Origin: Bacteroidota bacterium
Lineage (GTDB): Bacteria; Bacteroidota; Bacteroidia; Sphingobacteriales; Sphingobacteriaceae
Assembly: GCA_021794195.1 (NCBI GenBank)
Contig: JAJYRG010000010.1
Span: 1-46,321, forward strand
Length of the DNA stretch: 46,321 nucleotides
Reading direction: 5' to 3'
A model generated the notes under the pieces. It saw only the letters and a list, made by a program, of their open reading frames with translations. It had not been told where the DNA came from and did no database searches. The stretch's first letter is position 1. Every line of letters begins with the position of its first letter. Below are positions 8,683 through 18,147 of this stretch, in pieces. A program made the position numbers and the translations under genes.

Positions 8683-9747
8683 ATGAAGTATAAAATTCTT
8701 ATTTGTTTTGTGATGCTCGCTTCCATGCTCAAAGCCCAGCATCCTATTAAAAACCCTTTAGATATTAAGTTTGGAGACCCTTATATAATTTATGACGAAA
8801 ACAGCGATCGGTACTATATGTATGGGACTGGGGGCGTTGAAAAAGGGTTTATGGCTTATTCTTCTCCTGATCTCCAAACCTGGAGTGATGAAGGACAAGT
8901 GTATCATGCAAATCAAAAAAACGGATGGGGCACCAAAGATTTTTGGGCACCAGAGGTCTATGAAATTAACGGCAAATTTTATCTTTTCTATAGTGCACAT
9001 TGGAAGGAAAATCCGAATAACGAATTAGAAAACTATAGAATTGGAGTTGCTGTGGCTGACAAGCCTGTAGGCCCTTTTATAGATTTGAATGATGCTCCTA
9101 TATTTGATCCCGGTTATCCCATTATTGATGCCAATGTGTATTTTGCAGAAAATGGAGATATGTATTTATACTATTCAAGGTGTTGTTATAAACATCCTGT
9201 TGAATCTGAAATATCTAAATGGGCGAGAAAAAATAACTTGTTTGATGAGATTGAAGAAAGCTGGGTGTATGGTGTTAAGCTGCAAAAAGGATTTTCAGGA
9301 GTGATTGGAGAACCCCAGCTTTTGTTGAAGCCTCCGGTAAAAATGAATGATGAACAAGCGGAATGGGAAAGCCGATCGGTTACCAGTGGAGAGATTAACC
9401 GCCGGTGGACGGAAGGTTCATACCTATTCAAGCATGGAGATTTATATTATTTGATGTATTCTGCTAATCATTTTGCCGGAGAAGATTATGCTGTAGGTTA
9501 TGCTACTTCTACACATCCGCTTGGCCCTTTTAAAAAATCGGATAATAACCCTATACTCGAAAAAGATATCCATAAAGGAGGGAATGTATCTGGAACCGGA
9601 CATAACAGTGTGTTGATAGATAAAGAGGGTAGGATGTTATGTGTATATCATGGAAGAACTCCGGATACCGGGGATGAAAGGGTCGTTTTTATAGAAGAAA
9701 TGGAAATAGATGAGAGGGGTAATTTAAAAGTTTTACCTTCAAAATAA
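8683..9747 (+). CDS. Secreted GH43 family glycosidase
   Basis: 354 residues with a signal peptide (about 1-18, ending LKAQ). Catalytic triad candidates are Asp32 (FGDPYIIYD), Asp149 (IIDANVYF) and Glu244 (RRWTEGSYLF), all at the spacing expected for GH43. KDFWAPEVYEINGKFYLFYSAH is the conserved blade-2 segment. An insertion between Asp149 and Glu244 (about residues 165-240, with a CC pair at 167-168 and a WARKNN helix) distinguishes it from the preceding GH43, so the two probably cut different linkages of one glycan. It sits between the lipoprotein GH43 and galT in what looks like one transcription unit. The exact GH43 subfamily and substrate are not determinable here. Confidence 0.92.
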   Translation: MKYKILICFVMLASMLKAQHPIKNPLDIKFGDPYIIYDENSDRYYMYGTGGVEKGFMAYSSPDLQTWSDEGQVYHANQKNGWGTKDFWAPEVYEINGKFYLFYSAHWKENPNNELENYRIGVAVADKPVGPFIDLNDAPIFDPGYPIIDANVYFAENGDMYLYYSRCCYKHPVESEISKWARKNNLFDEIEESWVYGVKLQKGFSGVIGEPQLLLKPPVKMNDEQAEWESRSVTSGEINRRWTEGSYLFKHGDLYYLMYSANHFAGEDYAVGYATSTHPLGPFKKSDNNPILEKDIHKGGNVSGTGHNSVLIDKEGRMLCVYHGRTPDTGDERVVFIEEMEIDERGNLKVLPSK

Positions 9748-9798
9748 ATGTGTAATACAAATTAATTTTATAAATTTAACAGCTGGTTTACTGATTTT

Positions 9799-10854
9799 AT
9801 GACTTCTGACACAACTTCGTTTTCGTTAATTCCACATAGGCGTGTAAATATACTGACAGGAGAAAGGGTACTCGTTTCACCACACCGTAATAAACGACCT
9901 TGGCAAGGCCAAATGGAAGAAGTGCACAAAGAAGCCCGAAAGTCTTATGATAAAGGGTGTTATTTATGCCCCGGCAACCAACGGGCAGGCGGGGTTATTA
10001 ACCCTAAGTATACAGACAGTTATGTTTTTATAAATGATTTTTCTGCTTTACTTCCTGATACTGAAAATATACAGTTAAATGATGATGGTCTTTTAATAGC
10101 GGAAGCAGAACGTGGTATCTGTAAAGTGATCAGTTTTAGCCCTAGGCATGATCTTACTTTGGCAGAAATGGAGATAGACAGCATTGAAAAGATGGTAAAT
10201 GTGTGGCAAGAAGAGTTTTTTCGCTTAGCAGCTATAGAATGGATCCATTATATTCAAATATTTGAAAACAAAGGCTCGATTATGGGCTGTTCTAACCCTC
10301 ATCCACATGGGCAGATCTGGGGGCAAAGCTCTGTTCCTGTAGAAGTAAGTAAAGAAAACTATCGTTTTAAAGAATATTATCAAAAAAATGGACGCACTCT
10401 TCTTGCTGACTATCTCCAGAAAGAAATAAAAAGATCGGAGAGAGTAATTATAGAAAATGAACATTTTGTCGTACTCGTGCCCTTTTGGGCGGCATGGCCT
10501 TTTGAAACACTGATCATTAGTAAACGCCCAGCTAACGATATACGGGCTTTTAACCGTGAGGAGAAAAGGGATTTGGCAAGGACATTACAGGAACTTACCG
10601 TCCGTTACGACAATATTTTTCAGACTTCTTTTCCTTATTCGGCAGGTATACATCAGGCTCCAGTTAATAGTGGAAATCAGTCGTTTTGGCATTGGCACAT
10701 GCACTTTTACCCTCCTCTTTTACGTTCAGCTACGATAAAAAAATTTATGGTAGGATATGAAATGTTAGGAGACCCACAGAGAGACTTCACGCCCGAATAT
10801 GCAGCAGAAATTATGAGCAAGCAATCTAAAATACACTATAAAAAACAAGGATGA
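9799..10854 (+). CDS. galT: Galactose-1-phosphate uridylyltransferase
   Basis: 351 residues, full length for GalT. It transfers UMP between UDP-glucose and galactose 1-phosphate in the Leloir pathway in the cytoplasm. Zinc-site residues Cys54 and Cys57 (CYLCPGN), His117 and His168, and the nucleophile His170 in NPHPHGQIWG, match the positions known for the E. coli enzyme. The C-terminal HWHMHFYPPLLRS motif is also present. Its stop overlaps the galK start by 4 bp (ATGA), so translation is coupled. There is a 51-bp gap to the upstream GH43 with no visible terminator. Confidence 0.97.
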   Translation: MTSDTTSFSLIPHRRVNILTGERVLVSPHRNKRPWQGQMEEVHKEARKSYDKGCYLCPGNQRAGGVINPKYTDSYVFINDFSALLPDTENIQLNDDGLLIAEAERGICKVISFSPRHDLTLAEMEIDSIEKMVNVWQEEFFRLAAIEWIHYIQIFENKGSIMGCSNPHPHGQIWGQSSVPVEVSKENYRFKEYYQKNGRTLLADYLQKEIKRSERVIIENEHFVVLVPFWAAWPFETLIISKRPANDIRAFNREEKRDLARTLQELTVRYDNIFQTSFPYSAGIHQAPVNSGNQSFWHWHMHFYPPLLRSATIKKFMVGYEMLGDPQRDFTPEYAAEIMSKQSKIHYKKQG

Positions 10855-12017
10855 AGAATATAAAAAACGAGTTCAAATCTGTTTTTGGATCTGATCCTGA
10901 AGTAATTGCCAGTTCTCCGGGGAGGGTGAATATAATTGGTGAGCACACGGATTATCATGAAGGCTTTGTATTGCCCGCAGCTATTGATAAGCGAATATAT
11001 GTAGCCCTCAAGGCAAGATCGGATAAGAAGATAAAGTTATATTCGAAAAGTTTCAGAAAAATATTTGAAGTAGAAATATCTACCATAAAACCTATAGAGA
11101 ACAGCTGGACGAACTATATTTTAGGTGTAGTGCATCAAATGTTAGAACGGACACTGTCGATCCGTGGTGGTTTTAATCTTTATATAGATGGAGATATTCC
11201 ATCGGGAGCCGGCCTTTCTTCTTCGGCTGCTGTAGAGTGTGCGGTCGGATGGGGGTTGAATGAACTTTTTTCTTTGGAATTGACACGCGAAGAAGTGGCG
11301 AAAATTGGACAAAAGGCTGAACATACCTTTGCTGGCGTAATGTGCGGGATAATGGATCAGTTCGCTTCTGTGTTAGGGTTAGAAGACTCTGTCCTTCAAT
11401 TAGACTGCCGGAGTTTAGAGTATAATTACTTTTCATTAAACCTGGGGGAATTTACATTTTTATTGTTGAACACGAATGTAGCACATTCGTTAGCAGACTC
11501 GGAATACAATAGCCGGAGGGAACAGACAGAAAAAGGAGTGAAGTGGCTACAGGAAAAATATCCTTATCTTCGTACATTGCGTGATGCAAACACCCGTATG
11601 CTACAAGAGGTTGTGCTTCCTAAAAATAAAAACACATTCATAAAATGTAATTATGTTGTAAAGGAAAACGCCAGATTGCTCAGAGCCTGTGCGGCGCTTG
11701 AGGCAGGAGACCTTGATACTTTGGGTAAACTTATATTTGAATCGCATACGGGTTTATCAGCTGAGTATGACGTGAGTTGTGAAGAGTTGGATTTTTTAGT
11801 GGAGCAAGCGAAAGAATACCCTAGCCAAGTGTTAGGTGCGCGCATGATGGGAGGGGGGTTCGGAGGGTGTACGATTAACCTAGTCCATCAAGCGTTTTTA
11901 GCTGAATTTGTCGAAAAGACTTCCGCACGGTATTATGAAAAGTTTGGAGTAGGGTTAACGCCAATTTCGGTAAATATTGACAGAGGCTCTATGATCCATG
12001 AATCGATTATAAAATAA
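10851..12017 (+). CDS. galK: Galactokinase
   Basis: 388 residues, the family length. It phosphorylates alpha-D-galactose at C1 with ATP. The GHMP-kinase hallmarks are present: the galactokinase signature GRVNIIGEHTDYHEGFVLP near residue 25, the ATP-binding loop IPSGAGLSSSAAVE near residue 120, the catalytic Asp region CGIMDQFAS near 170, and the C-terminal GARMMGGGFGGCTINL motif. It overlaps galT by 4 bp and is followed after 5 bp by galM. Confidence 0.97.
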   Translation: MKNIKNEFKSVFGSDPEVIASSPGRVNIIGEHTDYHEGFVLPAAIDKRIYVALKARSDKKIKLYSKSFRKIFEVEISTIKPIENSWTNYILGVVHQMLERTLSIRGGFNLYIDGDIPSGAGLSSSAAVECAVGWGLNELFSLELTREEVAKIGQKAEHTFAGVMCGIMDQFASVLGLEDSVLQLDCRSLEYNYFSLNLGEFTFLLLNTNVAHSLADSEYNSRREQTEKGVKWLQEKYPYLRTLRDANTRMLQEVVLPKNKNTFIKCNYVVKENARLLRACAALEAGDLDTLGKLIFESHTGLSAEYDVSCEELDFLVEQAKEYPSQVLGARMMGGGFGGCTINLVHQAFLAEFVEKTSARYYEKFGVGLTPISVNIDRGSMIHESIIK

Positions 12018-12022
12018 AAGAG

Positions 12023-13168
12023 ATGAAAAGACAAATTATATTATTTTCTGTAAGTATAGTTGCTTTGATGGCTTTATCCTGCCAACCAAAAACGGAAAAG
12101 AGAAGCGGTGCTGTTTTGCCCGATATTGAAAACTTCCAGAGTGAGGTGGATGGGGAAACGGTTTCTCTATATCATTTGAAAAATGGAAACGGGATGGAAG
12201 CTGCTTTTACGAATTTTGGAGCGCGTATTGTTTCTCTGATCGTGCCGGATAAAGAAGAGAAACTGCGAGATGTTGTTTTAGGGTTTAGCAAGGGGTCTGA
12301 TTACCATAATTCTGAAGAACCCTTCTTTGGTCCTATTGTCGGGCCGTTTGGCAACCGGATAAATAAAGGTAAATTTCAATTAGACGATAAAGAATACCAG
12401 CTTCAAATAAACAACGAACCTAATACTTTACACGGCGGTTTTGATGGGCTGCACTTTCAAGTATGGCATGCAAATGTTCTCTCGGAAGATTCTATTGAAT
12501 TCACATGTGAGCTGCCCGATGGGAAAGACGGTTTTCCCGGCAACCGGAAATTAAAAGTCATTTATTCACTGACGAAAGACAACAGCTTAGTAATAGACTA
12601 TGAAGGTACGACAGATGAAAAGACGATCCTAAATTTAACCAATCACGCTTATTTTAACTTAAACGGAGAAGGGAGCGGCACCATTTTAAAGCATCGTTTG
12701 AAAATTTTTGCTGATGATTTTACTCCGGTTGACAGTACCTTAATACCTACCGGAGAAATAGCAAGTGTAGAGAATACTCCTTTTGATTTTACAGAGTTTA
12801 AAGAAATTGGAAGAGATATAGAAAAGAAAGATGAGCAATTACAGATTGGAAAAGGGTATGACCACAACTTTGTGATGAGTGGTGAACAAGAGGACGGTTA
12901 TAACCGAGCATGCGAACTGATAGGGGATGAGAGCGGTATCCGAATGGAAATTTTAACTAAAGAGCCTGGATTGCAATTTTACAGTGGGAATTTTATGTCT
13001 GATAAGGTGACATTAAAAAATGGAGCAACCGATAGTTTCCGTACAGCTCTGTGTTTAGAACCCCAGCATTTTCCAGACTCTCCCAACCAATCTTCGTTTC
13101 CTTCTACGGTAATAGAGCCCGGCGAGACCTATAAGACGACATCTATTTACAAATTTTCTACAGAATAA
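12023..13168 (+). CDS. galM: Aldose 1-epimerase (galactose mutarotase), lipoprotein form
   Basis: 381 residues. The N-terminus is a lipoprotein signal with the lipobox Cys at residue 20 (ALMALSC), so unlike E. coli GalM this mutarotase is exported and anchored. This is common in Bacteroidota, where it would act on newly released sugars before uptake. Catalytic residues are visible: His137 (NTLHGGFDG), His208 (LTNHAYFNL) and the base Glu346 (ALCLEPQHFPDSPN). It converts beta- to alpha-aldoses, supplying the form used by galactokinase. It sits 5 bp after galK and 9 bp before the symporter gene. Confidence 0.95.
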   Translation: MKRQIILFSVSIVALMALSCQPKTEKRSGAVLPDIENFQSEVDGETVSLYHLKNGNGMEAAFTNFGARIVSLIVPDKEEKLRDVVLGFSKGSDYHNSEEPFFGPIVGPFGNRINKGKFQLDDKEYQLQINNEPNTLHGGFDGLHFQVWHANVLSEDSIEFTCELPDGKDGFPGNRKLKVIYSLTKDNSLVIDYEGTTDEKTILNLTNHAYFNLNGEGSGTILKHRLKIFADDFTPVDSTLIPTGEIASVENTPFDFTEFKEIGRDIEKKDEQLQIGKGYDHNFVMSGEQEDGYNRACELIGDESGIRMEILTKEPGLQFYSGNFMSDKVTLKNGATDSFRTALCLEPQHFPDSPNQSSFPSTVIEPGETYKTTSIYKFSTE

Positions 13169-13177
13169 TACACACGA

Positions 13178-14836
13178 ATGGCCTATCAAGATTATATTGT
13201 TTTTCTTTGTTACTTTATTATCGTAGCCGGTTATGGGCTTTATATTTATTATAAAAAGAAAGTAGCAGCTCAGGATTCTAAAGATTATTTTTTGGCGGAA
13301 GGCTCTCTTACCTGGTGGGCTATCGGAGCCTCATTAATTGCTTCTAATATTTCTGCTGAGCAATTTATTGGAATGAGTGGAGACGGTTTCCAGATCGGTC
13401 TGGCAATAGCTTCCTATGAATGGATGGCAGCGGCGACCCTTATTGTGGTGGCTGTTTTCTTCCTTCCGGTATATTTAAAAAACAAGATATTTACCATGCC
13501 TCAATTTCTTAATCAACGGTACAATTCTACGGTTTCGTTGATTATGGCGGTATTCTGGCTTTTGCTTTATATTATTGTAAACTTGACTTCTATCTTATTT
13601 TTGGGAGCATTGGCGGTAAGCAGTATTTCCGGGATTGACTTTATGGTTTGTATGTACGCATTAGCCATATTTGCGATAATTATTACTTTGGGAGGGATGA
13701 AGGTCATCGGGTATACTGATGTTATTCAGGTGTTTTTTCTTCTTTTGGGCGGGTTAGCCACCACTTATTTAGCCTTGGACTTGGTGTCCGATCATTTTGG
13801 TGGAAATGGAGTGTTAGAAGGTTTTAGCTTAGTCAAAACGCATGCTTCCGATCATTTTCATATGATTTTAGAGCCAGACAATGAAAATTACATAGATTTG
13901 CCCGGGCTGAGTGTACTGATTGGAGGAATGTGGGTAGTCAATCTTAATTATTGGGGATGTAATCAATATATCACACAAAGGGCTTTAGGTGCTAGTTTAA
14001 GTACGGCGCGGAGTGGTTTGTTGTTTGCGGCAGTTTTGAAATTGCTCATGCCGATTATAGTGGTGCTTCCGGGTATTGCAGCATATGTATTGTACAACGA
14101 TGGCCTGTTTCAGCAAGAAATGTTGTCCAATGGTGAGTTAAACTCAGATCGGGCTTACCCCGTTCTCCTCAGTCTTTTGCCAACGGGGTTAAAAGGCTTG
14201 TCGTTCGCCGCTTTAACGGCTGCGGTAGTTGCTTCTTTGGCAGGTAAATCGAATAGTATCGCCACTATATTTTCATTGGATATTTATAAAAATCTTTTCA
14301 ATAAAGAAGCTTCTGAAAAGCAGCTTGTTAACGTGGGTAAAATTACCATTATTGCATCGATGGTAATGGCGGTCTTAATCGCTCCTTATTTAGGTATTGA
14401 TAAAAAAGGAGGCTTCCAGTATATACAAGAATATACCGGTTTTGTATCGCCAGGTATTTTTGCTATGTTTCTTTTAGGATTCTTTTGGAAAAAAACCACT
14501 TCCAACGCAGCACTTTTTGCGACAGTTGGAGGTTTTATTATGTCCATTATTTTAAAGTTTTTACCCGGAATAGTAGACCTGTCTTTTTTAGCTCCTATGG
14601 GCTTTTCAGTACCCGTCGATGGGGTGTATGAAGTACCTTTTATCGATAGGGTAGGCTTTGTGTTTATTGCTTGCGTGATAGGGATGTTTATTATAAGTAA
14701 ATATGAAAATCGCAAAGGTGTTGTTCCGAAAGGATTAGAGGTAGATGCCTCTATGTTTAAGGTATCGACAAAGTTTGCAATAAGTGCATTAATTATTCTA
14801 GGGATAACAGCTGCACTTTATACTTTATTCTGGTAG
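13178..14836 (+). CDS. Sodium/sugar symporter of the SSS family (vSGLT-like)
   Basis: 552 residues with about 14 hydrophobic membrane segments. The N-terminal pattern LAEGSLTWWAIGASLIASNISAEQFIGMSGDGF is diagnostic of the SSS/SGLT family close to the Vibrio galactose transporter, and the AALTAAVVASLAGKSNS segment is the conserved sodium-site helix region (TM8). It would carry a monosaccharide, most likely galactose given the galT-galK-galM genes directly upstream, across the inner membrane with sodium. It is the last gene of the operon and ends 6 bp from the convergent hemW stop. The family is certain; the galactose specificity is inferred from context. Confidence 0.93.
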   Translation: MAYQDYIVFLCYFIIVAGYGLYIYYKKKVAAQDSKDYFLAEGSLTWWAIGASLIASNISAEQFIGMSGDGFQIGLAIASYEWMAAATLIVVAVFFLPVYLKNKIFTMPQFLNQRYNSTVSLIMAVFWLLLYIIVNLTSILFLGALAVSSISGIDFMVCMYALAIFAIIITLGGMKVIGYTDVIQVFFLLLGGLATTYLALDLVSDHFGGNGVLEGFSLVKTHASDHFHMILEPDNENYIDLPGLSVLIGGMWVVNLNYWGCNQYITQRALGASLSTARSGLLFAAVLKLLMPIIVVLPGIAAYVLYNDGLFQQEMLSNGELNSDRAYPVLLSLLPTGLKGLSFAALTAAVVASLAGKSNSIATIFSLDIYKNLFNKEASEKQLVNVGKITIIASMVMAVLIAPYLGIDKKGGFQYIQEYTGFVSPGIFAMFLLGFFWKKTTSNAALFATVGGFIMSIILKFLPGIVDLSFLAPMGFSVPVDGVYEVPFIDRVGFVFIACVIGMFIISKYENRKGVVPKGLEVDASMFKVSTKFAISALIILGITAALYTLFW

Positions 14837-14842
14837 TTGAAT

Positions 14843-15973
14843 TCATTCGATGAGGAATAATTCGGATGCAATATAATCGGCCAAAAGCTTACCTTTGGAG
14901 GTAAGCTTGAGGGTGTTTTTTTTTGATGTTAAGTGTTTTTTTGCAAGGAAGGGTTGGGCTTCTTTTAAGAGATAATTTTTATAAGTTTCACCGAACTTCG
15001 TTTTTATAGTGTTTAAATCAATACCCCACATCGTGCGAAGAGAGGTCATGATATTCTCGTTAAACCTATCATAGAGACTAAGCTGTTCTTCTTCCCAATA
15101 CTTTTCCCTATTTCCCACCTTTTTTATATACAAAGCGTTGTTAGATATATTCCACGATCGGGAACTTCCATTGAATGAATGGGCAGAAGGGCCTATACCC
15201 AGATAAGGAACACCTTTCCAATAATTTGTGTTATGTTGTGCAAAGTGATTGTTCTTGGCAAAATTGGAAATTTCATAATGTGTATAGTGATTTTCCTCTA
15301 GCTTTTTTATTAATTGTATAAACTGTTTTGCCGCTTGAGTTTCACTCATAGGTGCGGTTTTTCCTACTTTTATAAACTTGGCTAAAGCTGTCTTAGGTTC
15401 TACCGTCATACCGTAACAGGATAAATGAGGTACATCAAACTCAACCAAGGTATCAATGTTCTGAGCCCATTTGTCCTCTGTTAACAGCGGAAAACCATAT
15501 ATTAAATCACACGTAATATTTTCAAAACCTGCATCTTGTACACGTTTGATACAAGCATCCGCTTCCTGAGAAGTGTGGGCTCTGTTCATCCATTTTAAGT
15601 CTTCATCAAAAAAAGATTGTATGCCTATACTAAACCGGTTAATATCTGTGTTTTTAAAGCCTTTTACTTTTTCTGAATATAGATCGTCCGGATTGGCTTC
15701 TAAACTTATTTCGGCATCGGATGCTACGTCAAAAAATTGATGTACACTGTCGATTAAAGTCTGTATGTCTGAAGGTTTCAGAATAGAAGGCGACCCACCG
15801 CCAAAATATATACTTTCTATTGTCGAACTTTCGATATAATTTTTGCGCTGGATAAATTCATTTTTTAAAGCGAGTAAGAGCTCTTCTTTATATTTTAGGG
15901 AAGTAGAAAAATGAAAGTCGCAATAATGACAAGCTTGCTTGCAAAAAGGGATATGAAAATAAATACCGGCCAT
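14843..15973 (-). CDS. hemW: Radical SAM family heme chaperone HemW
   Basis: The start chosen at 15973 (MAGIYFHIPFC) gives 376 residues, the usual family length. A longer in-frame extension to 16072 lacks conservation. The 4Fe-4S cluster motif is Cys11-x3-Cys15-x2-Cys18 followed by DFHF, and the SAM-binding glycine motif is FGGGSPS near residue 65. ETAAKQF-type and HYEISNFAK segments are typical of HemW rather than HemN. HemW binds heme and hands it to apo-proteins. Older annotation calls it oxygen-independent coproporphyrinogen III oxidase. It is a housekeeping gene, convergent with the symporter and divergent from nagA. Confidence 0.93.
   Translation of the reverse strand: MAGIYFHIPFCKQACHYCDFHFSTSLKYKEELLLALKNEFIQRKNYIESSTIESIYFGGGSPSILKPSDIQTLIDSVHQFFDVASDAEISLEANPDDLYSEKVKGFKNTDINRFSIGIQSFFDEDLKWMNRAHTSQEADACIKRVQDAGFENITCDLIYGFPLLTEDKWAQNIDTLVEFDVPHLSCYGMTVEPKTALAKFIKVGKTAPMSETQAAKQFIQLIKKLEENHYTHYEISNFAKNNHFAQHNTNYWKGVPYLGIGPSAHSFNGSSRSWNISNNALYIKKVGNREKYWEEEQLSLYDRFNENIMTSLRTMWGIDLNTIKTKFGETYKNYLLKEAQPFLAKKHLTSKKNTLKLTSKGKLLADYIASELFLIE
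14885..14921 (+). terminator. Hairpin with T-run inside the hemW 3' end, candidate terminator for the galactose operon
   Basis: AAGCTTACC (14885-14893) and GGTAAGCTT (14900-14908) form a perfect 9-bp stem with a 6-base loop. GAGGGTG and a run of nine T follow. It lies about 50 bp after the symporter stop and entirely within the hemW coding sequence on the other strand, where it encodes LTSKGKL. The 7-base gap before the T-run is longer than ideal, so termination is plausible rather than certain. Confidence 0.4.
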
Positions 15974-16181
15974 AATACAAAGGTAAATGAAATTATAGCT
16001 TTCCGGGGAATAATAGTCTTTATTAAGAGCAAAGCAAATATTTTGACATGTTGTTTTGCCGTCTCTCTTCAAAAGAAATTTTATAAAAGCTTCCTTTTGA
16101 GAAGGAAAGTGCCTTTTGAATTTACAAGGTTGATTATTATCAAGTAAATTTATTTAAGTTTGGTAATAAAATATCATTTCA

Positions 16182-17291
16182 ATGAAGTTTAAAAATGCAA
16201 ATGTATTAATAGGAAATCAATTTATAGAATATACTTCTTTCGTTATACAGAAAGGTGTTTTTACAGAAGTGAATGAAGGTAAATCCTTTGCTGAAGGAGA
16301 GGATGCGGTGGATCTGCAAAGCGATTATGTTGTTCCCGGTTTAATTGATTTACAGCTTTATGGAGTAGAAGGTTATTTTTTTGGAGGCGAACCGACGGTT
16401 GAAAACCTTCGTGGAATGGAAGACGACTTGTTGTCCCGGGGAGTGACTGGTTTTTTGGCTACTGTGGCTACCAGCACGGACGACATAGTTTTAAAAGCTA
16501 TTGCCGCGGCTAAAGACTTTCGAGTGCATAGTAAAGGAGCATTTCTTGGCTTGCATCTGGAAGGTCCCTTTTTGAACCCCAAGAAGCGGGGGGCTCATCC
16601 TGAAAGTTTAATTCGGAAAGCAAAGTTAGAAGAAGTGAAACATTGGGTAAAACTGGCGGAAGGAGAAATAAAAATGATGACTGTTGCACCGGAGTTACAA
16701 GATGAAGAGGTACTGTCTTATTTGCAACAAAATGGCATTATTCTCTCAGCCGGGCATAGTAACGCTACTTTTGCCGAAGCAGAATCTTTTTTGAACAAAA
16801 CGATTACTGCAGGCACACATTTATTCAATGCTATGACAGCTTTGCATCATCGTGAACCAGGTTTAGTCGCTTCTATTTTTGAAAAACGTATTTTCTCCAG
16901 TATTATCCCAGACGGTATCCATGTGGATTACGCCATAGTCAAATTAGCTAAGAGAGAATTAGAAAATCGTCTTTTTATCATTACTGACCGCGTAGCCTCT
17001 TCGTCTTCTGGGATTTATCGTCATAAGTTTAAAGGCGATCATTATGCCATGCCGGATGGAACATTATCGGGATCGGCCCTATACTTATTAGAAGCGGTAA
17101 AAAATTGCGTACAGTTTGTAGGGATTCCTCTTGGAGAGTCTTTTGCTATGGCGAGCGACTATCCTGCTCAGGTTATAGGATTAGAAAAGAGAATAGGAAA
17201 TATAAAAAAGGGAGCTTCGGCAGATTTTATAGTATTAAATAAAGAATTGCAGATTAAAGAGATCTGGTTTAGAGGAGAATTACTTACCTGA
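16182..17291 (+). CDS. nagA: N-acetylglucosamine-6-phosphate deacetylase
   Basis: 369 residues. This is an amidohydrolase-superfamily TIM barrel that removes acetate from GlcNAc 6-phosphate in amino-sugar catabolism and cell-wall recycling. Visible active-site elements are GLHLEGPFLNPKKRGAH with metal-ligand Glu127, SAGHSNAT with His192, GTHLFNAMTALHHREPG with His213, and IITDRVA with catalytic Asp269. The N-terminal DYVVPGLIDLQLYG is the family entry motif. It stands alone, divergent from hemW across a 208-bp gap and followed by a long gene-free island. Confidence 0.93.
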   Translation: MKFKNANVLIGNQFIEYTSFVIQKGVFTEVNEGKSFAEGEDAVDLQSDYVVPGLIDLQLYGVEGYFFGGEPTVENLRGMEDDLLSRGVTGFLATVATSTDDIVLKAIAAAKDFRVHSKGAFLGLHLEGPFLNPKKRGAHPESLIRKAKLEEVKHWVKLAEGEIKMMTVAPELQDEEVLSYLQQNGIILSAGHSNATFAEAESFLNKTITAGTHLFNAMTALHHREPGLVASIFEKRIFSSIIPDGIHVDYAIVKLAKRELENRLFIITDRVASSSSGIYRHKFKGDHYAMPDGTLSGSALYLLEAVKNCVQFVGIPLGESFAMASDYPAQVIGLEKRIGNIKKGASADFIVLNKELQIKEIWFRGELLT

Positions 17292-17759
17292 GTTCCATAC
17301 ATATAATTGGCACCAGACCGCTTCTTACATAGTAAGATACGAATGAAAGATATTCTAAAAAGTGGTTTGGGATTCCTGAAGTGGAATAATCAAACGCTTC
17401 TGATAAAGAACCGTTTTCCTGCGTTTCTTTTTCTTGATTTAGGCTGCTGAACCTTCAAAAGAGTGTCTCGGAAAATAATGAGTTTTATAGCCAGGCTCAG
17501 CCTGAAAAGAAATGAGTGATTTTTTTCCATTGTTCTAAAGTTTATACTGTAACCGGTGCAAGGCTTTCCTACCCACACTTTTTATGTTCCTTTCTTTTTC
17601 ATAGGACCAGATAGACAGGACAAAAATAACCTGGGAACGGAATGCAAATGAAGTATGGACGGATTTGGTGCTATTTTTCAACAAAAAAACTCCCTGCTCT
17701 GCACAAAAGAAGGGGTAAAAGATATGTATTGTGGCTCATCCAGCTATAAAAGGTCGGCA

Positions 17760-17933
17760 GAAGATACATAAACTGTGACAGAAGATCCATTTAATAAGAG
17801 GGAAGATCCCTGGACTGTGGAAGGAGATCCATAAAGTAGAGTTACAGTGCAAGATCCATAAAGTGTGGCGGAAAATGCATCTTGTGCATCACATGATTCC
17901 TCTTATAAGACAGAAGATCCATGAGACCGGGTA
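17760..17933. repeat. Degenerate 21-bp tandem repeat
   Basis: Units begin at 17760, 17781, 17802, 17823, 17850, 17871, 17892 and 17913. All steps are 21 bp except one of 27 bp. The shared core is GAAGATCCATAAAGTGTGG with substitutions; the unit at 17892 is the most diverged. Weaker units may extend upstream to about 17718. Because 21 is a multiple of three, one frame reads an imperfect heptapeptide (K-I-H-K-V-W-R-like), but an in-frame TGA in the first unit and the lack of a start argue against a present-day gene. Confidence 0.7.
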
Positions 17934-18147
17934 GCTTCTCTATCATACACCGCACAAGAATAGCGGGATGTCTTAGACTATATACCAGCCAAAATCATAA
18001 GAATAAGGGTTTATGGGCTGGCCTTGGCGGTTCAGGGTTTTCCTTAAGCCTCTACTTTTCTAAACCTCTCTTTCCCGATGGGAGTATTCGCTCTTCCGAG
18101 CGGAGAGTGAGCATAGGCTGGAAGACAAAGATTCTCAATGGGGGTGT

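Noticed and set aside
15974..16072. N-terminal extension of hemW to an upstream ATG
   Set aside because: The extra 33 residues precede the conserved MAGIYFHIPFC start and have no family similarity; the shorter start gives the normal length.
17390..17578. 62-codon minus-strand frame in the island
   Set aside because: Basic, low-complexity composition, no motif, no neighbouring partner; chance frame.
17760..17933. CRISPR array
   Set aside because: The 21-bp units are contiguous and degenerate, with no unique spacers and no cas genes nearby.
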